Shown here one piece after another: positions 17,901 through 28,830 of a DNA stretch of 64,000 nt (position 1 is its first letter; each line of letters opens with the position of its first letter). Origin of the DNA: Candidula unifasciata (Eukaryota > Mollusca > Gastropoda > Stylommatophora > Geomitridae). The stretch covers positions 1,581,932-1,645,931 of the forward strand of contig CAJHNH020001112.1 in the NCBI GenBank assembly GCA_905116865.2, written 5' to 3'. Under the pieces are notes generated by a model, which was given only the letters and a program-made list of their open reading frames with translations, searched no databases and had not been told where the DNA came from. The translations under genes were made by a program, and so were the position numbers.

Positions 17901-20900
17901 CATAGTCAGAAATCCCTTTAAAGTGACGCCCTTTGCCCTTCTGCTGTACGCAGTGGTATAATAAGGACAGTAAAAGTCAGTTTTGCATTAATTTATTATT
18001 TCTTTTTCCCATGTGGGTTTTATGACGCCTATTGGTTTTTCTTTTTACGGAAAGGGGGGGGGGGGGGTTGACCCACTGCTCCTTAACAGTATCATCTTAT
18101 ATAACGCAAATCATACAGGGTTTGCTAGAATAAAATGTGTTGCCAAAAGAAAGAGATATCACAGCTTAGCTATAAATTACAATGTGTCAACCATAAATTT
18201 AATTCTGGACACAAAAGAATGAGAAGAAGAAGAAGATATTCTTATATATGATCTATGGTGGAATCTGTTTGTTCCTCAGATGCTTTAAACACACGAAATC
18301 ACAAGGTTTTGTGCACAACACTCAAAGTACTACAACATTTGGTAGTGTCAGCTGACATGGTAGGTGAAGCACTTGTCCCATACTACAGGCAGATTCTCCC
18401 AGTCATGAACATCTTCAAAGGCAAAAACTGTAAGTTATATGTGATATAAACATTATCTCATTCCGTTTCACTTCAATTGTTGAATACTCTTTGTATCAAA
18501 CTTCTATCTTCTTCTTCTTCTTCTGCTTTTTTGTTTTCATCAGTTGTAAACTCTGATAAGAAGAAGAAGAAGAAAGTTCTGATTGTTCATCCACTTCTGA
18601 ACTTTGGTCTTGTTCCAGAACTTCAGTTTAGTGTGCAGTCTGCTGCCGAATTACCTGCAGCTAGGATCAAACCCTGCACCCTGACATTACAAAGCATGTT
18701 TGCAACGCATAAGCCACGGACTGCGATGAAACAAACGAACTAAATAAAAAATATATCATATTGTCCCAATGTGGGTTCCAGGGGTCTATTCTTATTGAAG
18801 AAAAAAAAACAAGAACTGACCCACTCCCTACCAAACAAGATGTCATAAAAGTCCACTGATTAGGGGTCTTTCCTTTGAAGTTGAAGTGCATCTATCTACA
18901 TGTGAGGTGAGGAACCAACACTGTGTACAAATAAACTAGCTAGATCTGTAAAATAGATGTGCACGCAAAACTCAAGTTCATGAACAAGACCAAAGTGTAG
19001 AAGTGGATGAACAACCAGAACTTTCCCCTGGAGTTTACGACTGATGAATGCCATCCTGGTGTTACATATTTAGACCAAGCAATTATTAAATCTATTCTCA
19101 TATGCATTTACCATAGCAAACAAAACAGCTCCTCATAATTAAATGCAGGCAAGTGTGGGTGTTCAAGGTTCATTAAATGTTCATTTCTTCTTCTTAAAGT
19201 TTACTGGCTGTAAACTATGGCAGACAGTTCTGGTTGCTCTTCCCTCAGCTAAGCTTCAGCACCACCATTCATTTACTGACTACCAACAATATGTTTTGGA
19301 ATTATTTACTTCAGATTTAAACTGTGTTTAAGGATTTAAATTTAACTGTGTGACCACTGGAAAGATCTGTGGAAGAAAGAGACAGAGAAAGACAATGCCT
19401 AAGATCCTTGAATGCCTTTTGTCATGGCATAGAGGGGTGTCAAATATGAACTGAAACATGATGTTGAAGATCACAGATTGGGAAGAAAGATCATCACCCA
19501 TGCCAGCTGACAAGGCACTTGATTATGATGATGATGACACAACACATACAACAGAAATGAATGTTAACAATATATAAATTATTCTGAATGCACAATTTTA
19601 TCGTACACATGCAGAAAATAATTAAGTTAGTTGTGTATCGTTTACACATTTTACGTTTAATAGTTTGCCATTTATACAAATGTGAGTCGTGGACTGTCTT
19701 CCAGTCCTTAGGAAGGAAAATGGGTGCTTTTGAGCTGAAATGCTATAGAGGGATTCTCAGAATGACGTGTACAAAGAAGAAAGGAGCTACTGACATTTTG
19801 AGGGATTTGAGTATCATGGAATATTGACTAGTGAACAACATTTTGTCTCGGAGGCTGGGGTGTTTTTGTCTTATCAAGCATAGATTGGAAACAAATAATA
19901 GCAGAAGGCCTGATACCAGGTAGGAGGGGCACGGGCCAACCAACATGAAGGTGAGCATAGGATATAGGTGACTCCTTGGATATGGAAGCGCAAAGGGGGG
20001 GAGCTGACGAGAGACCAAGTTTTTTTTTCCCCAGACAGACCATGATGAGAGCAGTGTTCTGACCAGTAGTACATGATGCTGATGAGTTTGTTATTGCTTT
20101 CTAATCGGTTGGCACTTGATACCACTATCAAAACCAACGCCAGACAAAAATAATCGCCTGCAGTTGGGATCAAACCCAGCACCCCGCATTATGAAGCACA
20201 TTCACATCGCCTAAGCCACTGATGTCAACAGCAAATAATTACTACAGTTAAAAGACCACACAACATTTTTCGTTTATCACAGAAACATCAAATTTATTTT
20301 ACTATTAGCTATATCTTGCTGCCCCCACACTTGTGCTTCCTTGTGCAGCTGCAGATATTGCACATGCTTAAATATGGCCTTGCATACTTAGATCCAGTAT
20401 AATTTAAATCCTCCCCATGTGGTTTTCAGGTGCGCCATTGGTGTGGAAAACAAGAATAGTAAGTAAAGGACCTTTTTCCATGCCTTTAGGCGTATAGGGC
20501 ATATAGGGTTACACCTAAATTTTATTAGACGAATCGGCACAAGATGGGTGATGTGGTCAGCATCACCCTGGCGGCCTCTACTTTCCAGGACTGCACCCAG
20601 TACCCACTCAAGGCTGGGTCGACCTGGAAGCCAAGGTCAGTTTTGAATAAAGTCTGCCTCCACCAGGGAGCAAACAGACAACCTTCTGATCCTCGGCGAG
20701 GGTCTAGCCGCTCCACCACGGTGACTCCCAAACAAGAATAGATTCATGCCAACCCAGAAGCATGTGATAGGAGTCGACTAATTGGGAGTTTTCTCTGAAA
20801 TCTTACTACGTCTCTTGAGAGGCAGCACTCTGCATACAAATAAACCAGATCTGTTAAAAGGATGAACATAACTCTCAGGTTCTGGAATAAGACTAAAGTC

Positions 20901-21205
20901 CAGATGTGGAGGAATAACAACCAAAACTTTCCCCAGAATTTACAGCTAGTGAACGCAAAGAACAACAAGCAGATGATTTAAATCTGTTCTCATGTGCAGT
21001 TACTGTAGCAAATTTGTAACTTGTTAGGTTTGTTTCTCTAACAGTGAATTCAGGTGATGGTATTGACTACAGCCAACAGAAGAGAGAAAACCTGGGCGAT
21101 CTCATTGAAGAAACTCTGGAAGCATTTGAACGATATGGTGGAGAAGATGCTTTTATCAATATTAAATACATGGTACCTACTTATGAATCATGCATGCTCA
21201 ACTAA
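11828..21205 (+). CDS. PACRG: PACRG, parkin co-regulated gene protein, complete, five exons
   Basis: PACRG is an inner-junction protein of axonemal doublet microtubules, needed for ciliary and flagellar motility. Exons 11828-11953, 13637-13771, 15364-15535, 18280-18429 and 21045-21205 join in phase to 744 nt, or 247 residues plus TAA. The conserved body is nearly identical in pattern to animal [22 protein letters not shown] in exon 2, [16 protein letters not shown] and [15 protein letters not shown] in exon 3, [18 protein letters not shown] in exon 4, and [12 protein letters not shown] to [12 protein letters not shown] in exon 5. The N-terminal exon is less conserved but keeps a TVPFT motif where other invertebrates have TVPAFTIQ. 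Two adjacent ATGs open exon 1; the first is used here. In vertebrates this gene is head-to-head with parkin; here its partner is MRPS15. Introns carry SINEs, LINE fragments and MITEs. Confidence 0.95.
12098..12234. repeat. pogo/Tigger-like MITE
   Basis: The inverted ends CAGTAAAACCCCGTTAACAT and, from the right, CAGTAAAACCTCGTCGTTTA match the CAGT-AACCTCG type of Tigger termini. The element is 137 bp, in PACRG intron 1. A TA flank is clear only on the right. Confidence 0.6.
12640..12910 (+). repeat. LINE RT C-terminal fragment
   Basis: Frames give [20 protein letters not shown] and [19 protein letters not shown], like the GHIKR...EGKVEGxRxRGRP end of LINE proteins. It ends with ATGATGATG-type sequence. 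Confidence 0.65.
12994..13395. repeat. Fold-back MITE, family GGGCTAT, complete copy
   Basis: It is 402 bp, beginning GGGCTATCTTCTGAATAA and ending inverted as TTATTCGGAATATAGCCC. ATAATT repeats at 12988-12993 and 13396-13401. The inner arms (CTAGATGGCTGGGACTCACG) also pair, so nearly the whole element can fold on itself. Confidence 0.85.
13637..13771 (+). CDS. PACRG: PACRG exon 2
   Basis: The exon is 135 nt, phase 0 at both ends, with acceptor CATTAG and donor AAG|GTAGGG. It encodes [14 protein letters not shown] and the strongly conserved [17 protein letters not shown] segment ending NKIAWK. Confidence 0.93.
14075..14195 (+). repeat. RNase H-type LINE, 3' end
   Basis: The GTACCATCGGAATTTAAACT and GCTGAAGATGGGAACAGAG text matches the 3' end of the 27390-28830 element. 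Confidence 0.75.
14213..14390 (-). repeat. RTE-like LINE, short 3' end
   Basis: Starts with ATCATCATGTAGCAGGTCC and continues GCAGAACGTCACTCTCATC, the same 3' end as 7141 onward. Strongly 5'-truncated. Confidence 0.85.
14815..15085 (+). repeat. SINE C, full length
   Basis: Starts AGTCACCGTGGCGGAACGG with a tRNA-like A box (TGGCGGAACGG region). It includes GGCTCCCAGGTCGACCCAGC and GATGCTGACGACATCACCC, and closes CCTGGAAAAGGGTCCTTTA. Confidence 0.85.
15364..15535 (+). CDS. PACRG: PACRG exon 3
   Basis: The exon is 172 nt with acceptor TTATCAG and donor AAAA|GTAAGT. It encodes [18 protein letters not shown] through to [11 protein letters not shown], the first armadillo-like helical part of PACRG. 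Confidence 0.95.
15600..16030. repeat. Fold-back element, family TGCCTGG, second copy
   Basis: The left arm contains TGTATCTCATCAGGTGCATA and GAATTCTTTCAACTGAAAT. The right arm has the inverse, ATTTCAGTTGAAAGAATT. It resembles the 9815-10395 copy and lies in PACRG intron 3. Confidence 0.7.
16660..17110 (+). repeat. RNase H-type LINE, degenerate fragment
   Basis: Contains [10 protein letters not shown] (the RNase H TDGS motif) and further right FGMNRQ near the GNEQAD position, with many stops. Confidence 0.65.
17111..18279. other. PACRG intron 3, mostly unassigned
   Basis: Contains a CT-rich microsatellite at 17818-17879 and a poly-G run near 18053-18068. Nothing else was recognised. Confidence 0.4.
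18280..18429 (+). CDS. PACRG: PACRG exon 4
   Basis: The exon is 150 nt with acceptor CCTCAG and donor ACT|GTAAGT. It encodes [19 protein letters not shown] through [14 protein letters not shown]. It starts by completing a split Asn codon. Confidence 0.95.
18545..18725 (-). repeat. SINE B and SINE A fragments, joined
   Basis: SINE B minus text (GTTCATCCACTTCTGAACTT) runs to about 18640. It is followed by a SINE A head in minus orientation (GCAGCTAGGATCAAACCC). Confidence 0.7.
18760..19050 (+). repeat. SINE B, nearly full length
   Basis: From GGGTTCCAGGGGTCTATTCT through GAAGTGCATCTATCTACATG to GTGGATGAACAACCAGAAC. Confidence 0.8.
19622..20225 (-). repeat. SINE A split by a LINE 3' fragment
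   Basis: SINE A text TTAGTTGTGTATCGTTTAC at the left and ACTATCAAAACCAACGCC with CAGTTGGGATCAAACCC at the right are separated by 19676-20075. Confidence 0.75.
19676..20075 (+). repeat. RTE-like LINE 3' fragment inserted in SINE A
   Basis: Starts GTGAGTCGTGGACTGTCTTC, encodes [19 protein letters not shown], and ends at the GATGATGAG-type terminus. AGTTTGCCATT on the left and AGTTTGTTATT on the right look like a diverged target duplication. Confidence 0.7.
20460..20729 (-). repeat. SINE C, full-length, inserted in SINE B
   Basis: AAACAAGAATAG flanks it exactly at 20448-20459 and 20730-20741. Minus-strand text starts GGGAGTCACCGTGGTGGAGC and ends GGTCCTTTACTTACT. Confidence 0.9.
20742..20965 (+). 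repeat. SINE B remainder
   Basis: Continues the SINE B interrupted by SINE C: GAGTCGACTAATTGGGAG, GAGGCAGCACTCTGCATAC and a GAACGCAAAGAACAACAAG end. Confidence 0.85.
21045..21205 (+). CDS. PACRG: PACRG exon 5 (stop codon)
   Basis: The exon is 161 nt with acceptor TAACAG. It encodes [20 protein letters not shown], then the [20 protein letters not shown] run, and ends CMLN-TAA at 21203-21205. This is the canonical PACRG C-terminus. Confidence 0.95.
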
Positions 21206-22479
21206 AACTGAATTCCAGTAGTTGCATTAATAATTTCTCAGTATTCTTTGAGTCTATGTTGTGAATCAGAACAACAACTGAAAACAAACGAAATCCAAGC
21301 ATTACATATAGATGCCATATTTTTTAATGACCTCAAAGTATTACATGTATTGTTCATATTTTTTCAAACCATATAGTGCTAGGTTTTATTGTTTGAAAAA
21401 CTGTCCATTTGACAGACGCACAAATAATAGCCTCATGTTTTAACCCTTGAACTCCTAAAGAATGCTTGCAGTGTGGTTTGCTTTTCCCCTTAGATCCCAA
21501 CCATCATGCAGTGCATTTGCCTAAATTTTTATATTTAGTCACAGCATACTAAAGAAATCTAGTTGCTGTGGATCAATTCCTCTATGTATTTAACCTTTTT
21601 GAAAGTAATGCTTTAATAATTGTTTGTTATGGCAATTATTCTGGATATCTTCTTGAACTTGAAGAGTCAACTCTTTTAGTTCCAGAAGGTTTCACGAAAA
21701 CATAAATCATGTACTTTTAAAGAGGTGAAATACTCTGTGAAAATGGCTACTGGGAAGCCAGACTTCCTTAACATGCCTGATCATATATATGTAAAATCTA
21801 AGACAACATATTGCATGATGGTTAGGACTGAAAAAATATAAAATGTATAAAACTGCTGAAACAATAATTTTGCACTGGAGGTGACTGGGGGGGGGGGGGG
21901 GGGGGGTGTACATATTTTATTGATGAAATTTTAACTTCTAAAAGAACACATTGTATGCAGGTTAGAAGTAAGAAAAAAAAAAAACTAAATCTGGCTTTAA
22001 AAAATTTGATATATAAAAACTTATGTGTTCAAATGCACACGCGCATGCATGCACACACTCAAGACTGAAAGAAAATTTACTTTTCAGTTTATCTTTTAAA
22101 CATTTGATAAAACATGCCGGTTTAAATTTAAGACAAAGGAAGTTAAGGAGTTATAAGGCTGCAAGTGAAACATAATCTGGTAATTTAGTCCAATTTTTTA
22201 TTAAAAGTTGTTAAAACTGTGTATTTAGTTTATTTTACCGGTTCCTGCAAAGAAAAACACAAATATCAAGATAACAAAGAGGGAGAAAACAATGTAGACA
22301 GACAATAATAATAGTAATACACTTTCCAGAGGTGCCACCACAAAGGAAGTATTAGGGAGCCTCAGCCAATGTTACAAATCTTTGGGGAAGGGGGGGGGGT
22401 GGGGTGGCAGCCCTAAATCTTCTTTAACTCGTTAATAAAATAATGTGCTGAATAGCTAATAAATAATATATATTTGGAA
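21206..22479. other. PACRG downstream region, possible 3' UTR
   Basis: AT-rich sequence with a poly-G run at about 21887-21906. No strong polyadenylation signal was singled out and no repeat was recognised. Confidence 0.4.
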
Positions 22480-22750
22480 TCTTCTTCGCGTTCACCAGCT
22501 GTAAACTCTGGCGGAAAGTTCTGGTTGTTCATCCACTTCTTGACTGCGGTCCTGTTCCAGAACCAGAGTGTTGTGTGTGCATCCGTTTTACAGATCTGAC
22601 TCATTTGTCTGCAGACTGCTGGTTCCTTGCCTCTTAGGCAGATGCACTCTGACTTTGAAGGAACATGATTTTAGACAGGCAGTGGGTCTATTCTTGTTTT
22701 CCGTATAACAGGGCCATGGAACCCATACAGGGATAATAATTGAAATAATA
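22480..22750 (-). repeat. SINE B, full length
   Basis: CTTCTTCGCGTTCACCAGC, GGCGGAAAGTTCTGGTTG, CTTAGGCAGATGCACTCTG and AACAGGGCCATGGAACCCA in order. Confidence 0.88.
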
Positions 22751-23069
22751 TGATGTGCATAAACAAATACTTAAAAGAGAGCTTCTATACATGGTTGGGG
22801 GTAGCTTAGCAGCAATATGTATTTGTTTGGGAAAACTAAGCGTTGTTAAAAAAGAAAAAAAAAGTAATGTTGTCTGTTGAAGAAGTGGATTTGTATATTA
22901 ACTAAAATTTTATTACAAGTATATATGAATACCTAATACGTCATGAACTGGTTTCTTCTTGTGTAATCTCCAAATGATGCATCAATCAGCCCAATTCAAG
23001 ATCTTTGTAGACTCGCTTATGAACTGTTAGTCTGAAGCCATCCCTATGTGAGTTTTGGGAGTTAAAAAA

Positions 23070-23315
23070 AAAAAGACCCGCTGTCCATAACAAGCATGTC
23101 AAAAGAGTAGACTAATTAGGGGTTTCTTTCGAACTTGGAATGCATCTGCCTGAAAGGCAAGGATCCAACAGTCTGGGTACAAATAAGCCAGATCTGTTTT
23201 TAAAAAAAAAATGGTGTGCACGCAAAAGTCAATTTCTGGAACAGACTGAAGTCGAGAAGTGGATGAACAACCACAACTTTCCACCAGAGTTTACAGTCGG
23301 TGAACATGCGAACAG
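23070..23315 (+). repeat. SINE B
   Basis: GACCCGCTGTCCATAACAAG, GAATGCATCTGCCTGAAAGG and GTGGATGAACAACCACAAC in order. Confidence 0.85.
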
Positions 23316-23929
23316 GAAGAAGAAACTGAAGCCATTCCTGCTTAGTCACCTTTGTAACATGTGTTAAGTGTTATTATTATTTGCCACTATTCCCTGTAAT
23401 ACACATGTTGTAAACTGATATACTTCATTTTGTTTGAGAAGCTTAAGAGATGAGTCGAATCTACTTCATTATTTTAGTGTATAATTAATGACAGATGTTT
23501 ACTGAATAAAAACACGTTATTAGGTTAGGCAGATTTATGAGACCCACTGTACATTTTTTTTTTTACAGATGCATAAAACAAAAATAGAAAAATATTTGTG
23601 TCCAATATATTTTATTTTGTTTCATCAGATCAATTATTTTTATGTGTATGTTTCATTGGAAACATATCTGCATCACTTTCCTCTCAGTCTTCAAGCAGTG
23701 TAGATTTCTTACACAGATGCTCGGCTATCAAACCTTCTACTCTAAGGTCCCTTCTCCAGAGAACCTCCTTTCTCTCCTCAGTTGGAATATCACCATTTTA
23801 CTGTACTACATTCACATAACCACCTTTGTCATGGGATTTCTTTCTGTCCCACTTATTTCCTGTGTTGCAACCCCACTCAGACCTTGGGCTTTCCTAATTT
23901 TATGTTTTACATTATCTAATTCTACCAAG

Positions 23930-24095
23930 TTGGCGTCTGTGGCTTAGGTGCTGCAAACGTGCTTCGTAATGCCGGGTTCAATCCCAGCTGCAACAGTAAT
24001 ACAGAGAGCTGACCATTCAAGAGGCAATGGCAAATTACTGAACATAAAATTGGGCTAGAAAAACCGCAACAGCCAAAATATTTTTGGGCTGGTTC
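23930..24095 (+). repeat. SINE A
   Basis: Head GTTGGCGTCTGTGGCTTAGG with a B box GGGTTCAATCCCAGCTGC, then GCAATGGCAAATTACTGAAC. The 3' end is truncated. Confidence 0.85.
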
Positions 24096-24339
24096 AGTTT
24101 CATTATTTTTGTAATTGCTCTAACTACGATTTCTTTTTTAACAGGACTTTGAACTTTTACATATTTACTAAAAAAATTATGGTGGTAAGTTCACTGTCTA
24201 TGCATTAAGGGTTGTGAATGCAATTTAACAATACTGACATAACAGGGTTAAAAATCAGTTCCAGCTGTTTAGACAGTAGACTGCTTTATGCTGATTTAGT
24301 AGTTGTGAATGTACTTCATAATTCTGGGTTACAAGAAGA

Positions 24340-24560
24340 AGAAGATTTTTACCCCACCAGGACATCACACAAGCGATAAACACCCGATGACACAAAGTGC
24401 CACCATGTGGATGAGGATCACCGTGGAGAGGTCCCAGAAACCGCGTTCAAACAATTGGCCATATTTATGGCCTGCCTATATTGCGGCCCCTGGCAAAAGC
24501 CAGAGTGGGGCTTCAAATAACAAAAAATTACGTCCTAAAAAGGACGTAAGGTTAATTCGG
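24340..24560 (+). repeat. SINE D
   Basis: CACCAGGACATCACACAAGC, GATGAGGATCACCGTGGAGA and CCAGAGTGGGGCTTCAAATA, ending with an ACGTCCTAAAAAGGACGT hairpin. The family recurs at 34050, 46920 and 59150. Confidence 0.8.
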
Positions 24561-24569
24561 TTTTAGAAG

Positions 24570-24700
24570 ATTTGATCCCAGGTTCTTGTGATTTGACAAA
24601 AGACCACCTTGCATTGGTTTTGACTGTGGTAATGAGCGTTGAGTATTCAGTAAGCAATTGCAAACTACAGAATGTAAACATTGCCTAGTGAAATCACAGA
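24570..24700 (+). repeat. SINE A, degenerate
   Basis: TTTGATCCCAGGTTCTTGTG, GTTTTGACTGTGG and GCAATTGCAAACTACAGAAT follow the SINE A order. Confidence 0.5.
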
Positions 24701-25094
24701 TCACTCAAAACTGATGTTGTTGTTTCTGCAGTATTCAGTAAAACAGGCAAGTCAAACTGGCGGCCTGCACAAAAGAAATATTCTGCAATAATTTTTATTA
24801 AATGATTTATGTCCCTTACCTTTGTATTTGTAAAATCAAGTGCATCTGCCTCTCGTTCATTTCATGGCCAACTCATCCTAAAATTGATGCAAGGAAATTC
24901 CTATAAAGTAACGATGGTTCACATGTTTTGACATTTTGGAGTCTCAGTTGGTCTATACTATGCAAAATATGGGTCTCGCACTTAATGCCTAATGCTCCAG
25001 ATGACAAGGGTCCTTTCAATAGTTAACCCATTTACTGGCATGCCTCATAAATTTCAGCTGATTGTTTTTCTTAGTTTTAATGAATGATCTTGTA

Positions 25095-25330
25095 GCACCC
25101 CCAGTTTTCTTCTTTGGGTTCACTGGCTGTAAACCCTGGTGGAAGGTTCTGGCTGTTTATCCACTTTTGGACTTTAATATTGTTGTCCGAAAACTTCAGT
25201 TTTGTGAACACACCCATTGTACAGATGGGGCTTATTTGTAAGCAGGCTGTTGGTTCCTTACCGCTCAGGCAGATGCACTCTGACTTTAGTGGAAACATAC
25301 CTGATTAGTTGACTCTTACAACATGTTTGT
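25095..25330 (-). repeat. SINE B
   Basis: GGTTCACTGGCTGTAAACCC, GGCTGTTTATCCACTTTTGG and GCTCAGGCAGATGCACTCTG. Confidence 0.85.
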
Positions 25331-25609
25331 TAGGGGGCTGTTTGGTCTTGAGGCATGGTGTCTGTCTCAAGTGCTAGAGGTCCCAGTGAGAGCAGGGATT
25401 TTTTTTCACGTGGACTTCTGGTAATTCCCCCTAGGCTCTGGGTAGTAAGACCAGACTCCCATTTGTATTGTTGCACATGTAAAAAATCTCTTGGCAGTTG
25501 GAAATTGAAAATAGTAGCCTTTTGGTGCTGCCCAGGCACAATTTTGAGATAAAAATCTACCTCAAGTATTTCAGGATTCTCGCCGATGCAACAGTTTGTC
25601 TTCTTCTTT

Positions 25610-25860
25610 CATTCGCCTGAAATAAGTTGTCTATATCAGCAGTTTTGTCTCTTGTATATATTTCACTGTTAGTTCATTCAGTGGACCATAGAGTTTACAT
25701 TCCACTGTTGTTCTTTCTGGCCAAAAGGTTTGCCTTAATGTGTCAAATTCGGTGCAGTCCTGGAGTACATGCTCTGCTGACTGGGGCACCTTTCCACAGG
25801 TGCACATGGCTGATACACCAACAGTTTGTGAACTGCGCTGAGATTTTTTAAAACTCAGGC
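25610..25860 (-). repeat. RNase H-type LINE C-terminal fragment
   Basis: Minus translation gives CTCGKVPQSAEHVLQDCTEF and LYGPLNELTVKYIQETKLLI, like the zinc-knuckle-like end (CxCG...AEHVLxxC) of jockey/I-type LINE proteins. Confidence 0.75.
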
Positions 25861-25924
25861 TTGAGTAAGAAGAAGAAGAGAGCACATACATCATGACCTG
25901 CTGTTAATACTTCAGTTTGTTTAC

Positions 25925-26065
25925 TTCTCTGCCCTTGATATTCTGGAAATTCTTCTCTGCCCTTGATATTCTGGACATTCTTTTCTGCTGTCCTTGGTAT
26001 TCTGGAAATTCTTCTCTGTCCTTGACATTCTTCTCTGCCCTTGATATTCTGAAAATTCTTCTCAA
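25925..26065. repeat. Tandem repeat of about 28 bp
   Basis: Units like TCTGCCCTTGATATTCTGGA repeat about five times with variation. They create a misleading minus-strand open frame. Confidence 0.85.
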
Positions 26066-26169
26066 ACACATTTCCGCTGCCTCCATGTTCTTCCACCATT
26101 TTATTGCTTACCATTCACGTCTATTCGGAAGAACAAGCTGCAAGGTCTATTATAAAATTTTTACTAGAT

Positions 26170-26355
26170 TTCTAGTTAGTTGTGTATCCTTAACAGGAAA
26201 TTGCAAAACCAAGACCACCTTTTTTTTAAAAATTAGCTTATGGTTTTTCTCGACAAATTTTAAGCTCAGTAGTTTGCCTTCACTTTCTGAGCAATTTGAT
26301 CTTGGTACCATTGGCAAAACCAATGCAAGACATTCTGCTGCCAAATCCAGGTTTC
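26170..26355 (-). repeat. SINE A
   Basis: TTAGTTGTGTATCCTTAACA, CAGTAGTTTGCCTTCAC, and ACCAATGCAAGACATTCTGC. Confidence 0.8.
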
Positions 26356-26359
26356 TAGA

Positions 26360-26640
26360 AAATGAAAACGCCAGTAATTGGAAGAAGCTGAGTCACTTAA
26401 GACAGGTCACATTTTGCGAAAGTCTGATAATGAATTACCTATGATTTCTTTGCATTGGAACCAACAGAGTCAAAGGAAGAAAACATGGAAAATGGAACTA
26501 GAAAATGAAGTGGAAAAACAAAAAGAGATGGGAAGGACATGGGGTGAGCCACATACAATAACAAAGGATAGGATGACTTGGCAGCACACATTGTTTAATG
26601 ACCTAGACTCCATTGAGAGATAAAGGGTAGAAAAAGAGAA
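26360..26640 (+). repeat. LINE RT C-terminal fragment, another lineage
   Basis: Frame gives GHILRKSDNELPMISLHWNQ, then SQRKKTWKMELENEVE and MGRTWGEPHTI, the RWTPxGKRxxGRPxxTW type LINE end. Confidence 0.65.
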
Positions 26641-27389
26641 GATAGCTTGTGAGTAATTTACCTTGTGTAATTTTTGCCTTCTGTCTTAAAGACCTGCTAC
26701 AAAAAAAATAGACCTCACTGCTGGCTAGTATTTTCTGCATATTTTTACACAAATAAAGAATTGGAATGAATTTAAGTTGCGTCATGAGTGACAATACTGC
26801 ACTTAATAAATTTTTATATAAAATGTTTCAGTGTTCATAGTTTACATTAAAAATTATTTGCTGTTGTTTTGTGGCCAAAATAGACTTGCATAAAGGTATT
26901 TAAGAAAAAAAAAAAGCTTGCAAACAAGAATAATAACTTTATATACACACACTGCTATAAAATTTAGGGCTACCAACAGGTCAGGTGCCACCTCCATTAT
27001 GAAGGCTGGCTGCAGTGGACCTCTAACGCAATGTCTCATATTCTGATTACACCCTCTGAGACTGATGCTTACCTATTAATGTTACCCTCCAATTTAATGT
27101 GATATCTGCTTCTTGCTTGATCAACTTGAACACCTCACCCCCCTCAACTTTTATGTAGTAAATGCTCCAATGTATTGGAAGAGATATACATGGATGCATT
27201 TAGTTATGTGAACAAGAGACAAGCATGAGAGGAGAAAAATGACAGGATGCTAAAATGAGAGAAAGGAAGAGATAGAAAGAAGAAAAAAAGGGTATGCTGA
27301 GAAGAGAGATAGGAAAGAATGGAGACAGAGGCTGTGAGAGACAGAAGACAAACAATTAGGAAACTAAAATTGATTTGATTCAAGAACCA
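26641..27389. other. No feature recognised
   Basis: AT-rich, then purine-rich around 27220-27350. No gene was seen. Confidence 0.35.
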
Positions 27390-28830
27390 ACACCACAGCA
27401 CTCGGGGCATTCCCATAAGCGTTCCGTCCCCATCTTCAGCAGCCAGCGAAGAGTTCCAATACTAATGGTGCCAGTAGCATTCTGATTAAACGTCCGTCTT
27501 GCCTTTCCACTGAGCCTCGAGCATCTGCCAGAACCTCTCGTCACCCCCAACTACATCAATCTCACCAAACTTGTAATCCATCTGCTCCTCCGAATTGTAC
27601 ACGCTCTCCCACAAGGCACTAACCACGTCTGCCCTATCATGTATCAGTATTCCACCAAGTTGTGTAGAGCCAGCCAGTCTGTCCGCCTGTTCATTCCCCA
27701 ACACACCGGCGTTACCAGGTGAAAAAATCCAGACAATACTCCTTACTTGTGTCCTCCGCAGCGAAGCATGCCACTCTGCACGAAGCATACCTGTTCTGAT
27801 CTTCCTCAGCACGATGTGTGTGTGTGTCATGTTCTCTAGCCAGCGGAAAGCTGCAGTGACTGCCTCCACCTCCATTCTCAAGCTGGATGTTGTGTTATCA
27901 TATGCTAGGCTCTCCTGCACCAAACGTCGACCATTAACTTTTGCTAAGAAGCCCCAAGCACTTCTTTTGCTCTTGACACTGAACCGTCTGTGTAAATGGT
28001 CAAATCCTTTGCGCGAGCATTATCTTGAATTAATTGTTGAATTTCCACTTCTGTGGCACCTGCTGGACTGTCTCTGCATTCCCGGCTGAGCGTGATTATG
28101 ACTCTACACAAGTCTGACCGTTCAGGTGGCACTTTGACCCACTCTTTTCCTGTCCTAATGTTCTCAAGGATGCAAACATGTCTGATTGTGTCTTCTGCCT
28201 GAGCCATCCATGACCTACCTCTTATCAGTCGATGACACTTAACTGCACCCAGAGCTTCATGCAGAGGGTGGTCTGTGCTTCAGCTACCCTGAGATATGAC
28301 TTCGCTAGCAGCACTTTGTGGCTACCTGCAACCGTCGGCAAACCAAGGATTATCACATACACACCACTGGGTTGTCTCTGGTGCAACCCAGAATGATCCC
28401 CATAGCTGCGTTCTGAATGCACTCTAGTTTGTCCATCTGACTCTTGAGACGGTAAGCATTCCCAGGCCATAATCAGCCACTGACAGGATCAGGTGCTGAT
28501 ATAGTGTGAAAAGCATTCTCTGCTCTATGTCAATTGCAGCCACAGTCTTAAGTGCACGAAGTCCTTTTTGGCATCTCGTCACAACACTCTCCACATGGTC
28601 CTTAAATGACAGGCTCCTGTCAAATGTAATTCCCAGATACTTCAGTTTGCTCTCTCTGTTGACATCCCTACCATCTATCGTGAGGCTTGGGACATTAGCT
28701 TTAACAATTCCGTTGTCCAGAGAACACCACAAAACAGACACCTTTTCCGGGTGGATGACAGCCCTCATTGCTGTACACCACTCAGTCACTTTGTCTACTG
28801 GGGCTCCCAGGGAAACTTAAATGAAATTAA
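27390..28830 (-). mobile_element. RNase H-type non-LTR retrotransposon, 5'-truncated and degenerate
   Basis: Minus strand. RT thumb region: YLGITFDRSLSFKDHVESVV, then LYQHLILSVADYG. RNase H domain: LTIYTDGSVSRAKE, RMEVEAVTAAFRWLE and FSPGNAGVLGNEQADRLAG. Frames are broken near 28470, 28210 and 27940. A 3' end with GAAGATGGGGACGGAAC is shared with other copies in this window. This order (RT then RNase H) fits the I/jockey-like groups, not RTE. Confidence 0.85.

Noticed and set aside
23598..23947. Overlapping plus-strand frames of 73 and 101 codons
   Set aside because: Hydrophobic, low-complexity translation without family resemblance or splice-site support; the next sequence is SINE A.
25848..26444. 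Open frames on both strands, up to 175 codons
   Set aside because: They run across a 28-bp tandem repeat, SINE A and LINE debris without a consistent protein pattern.
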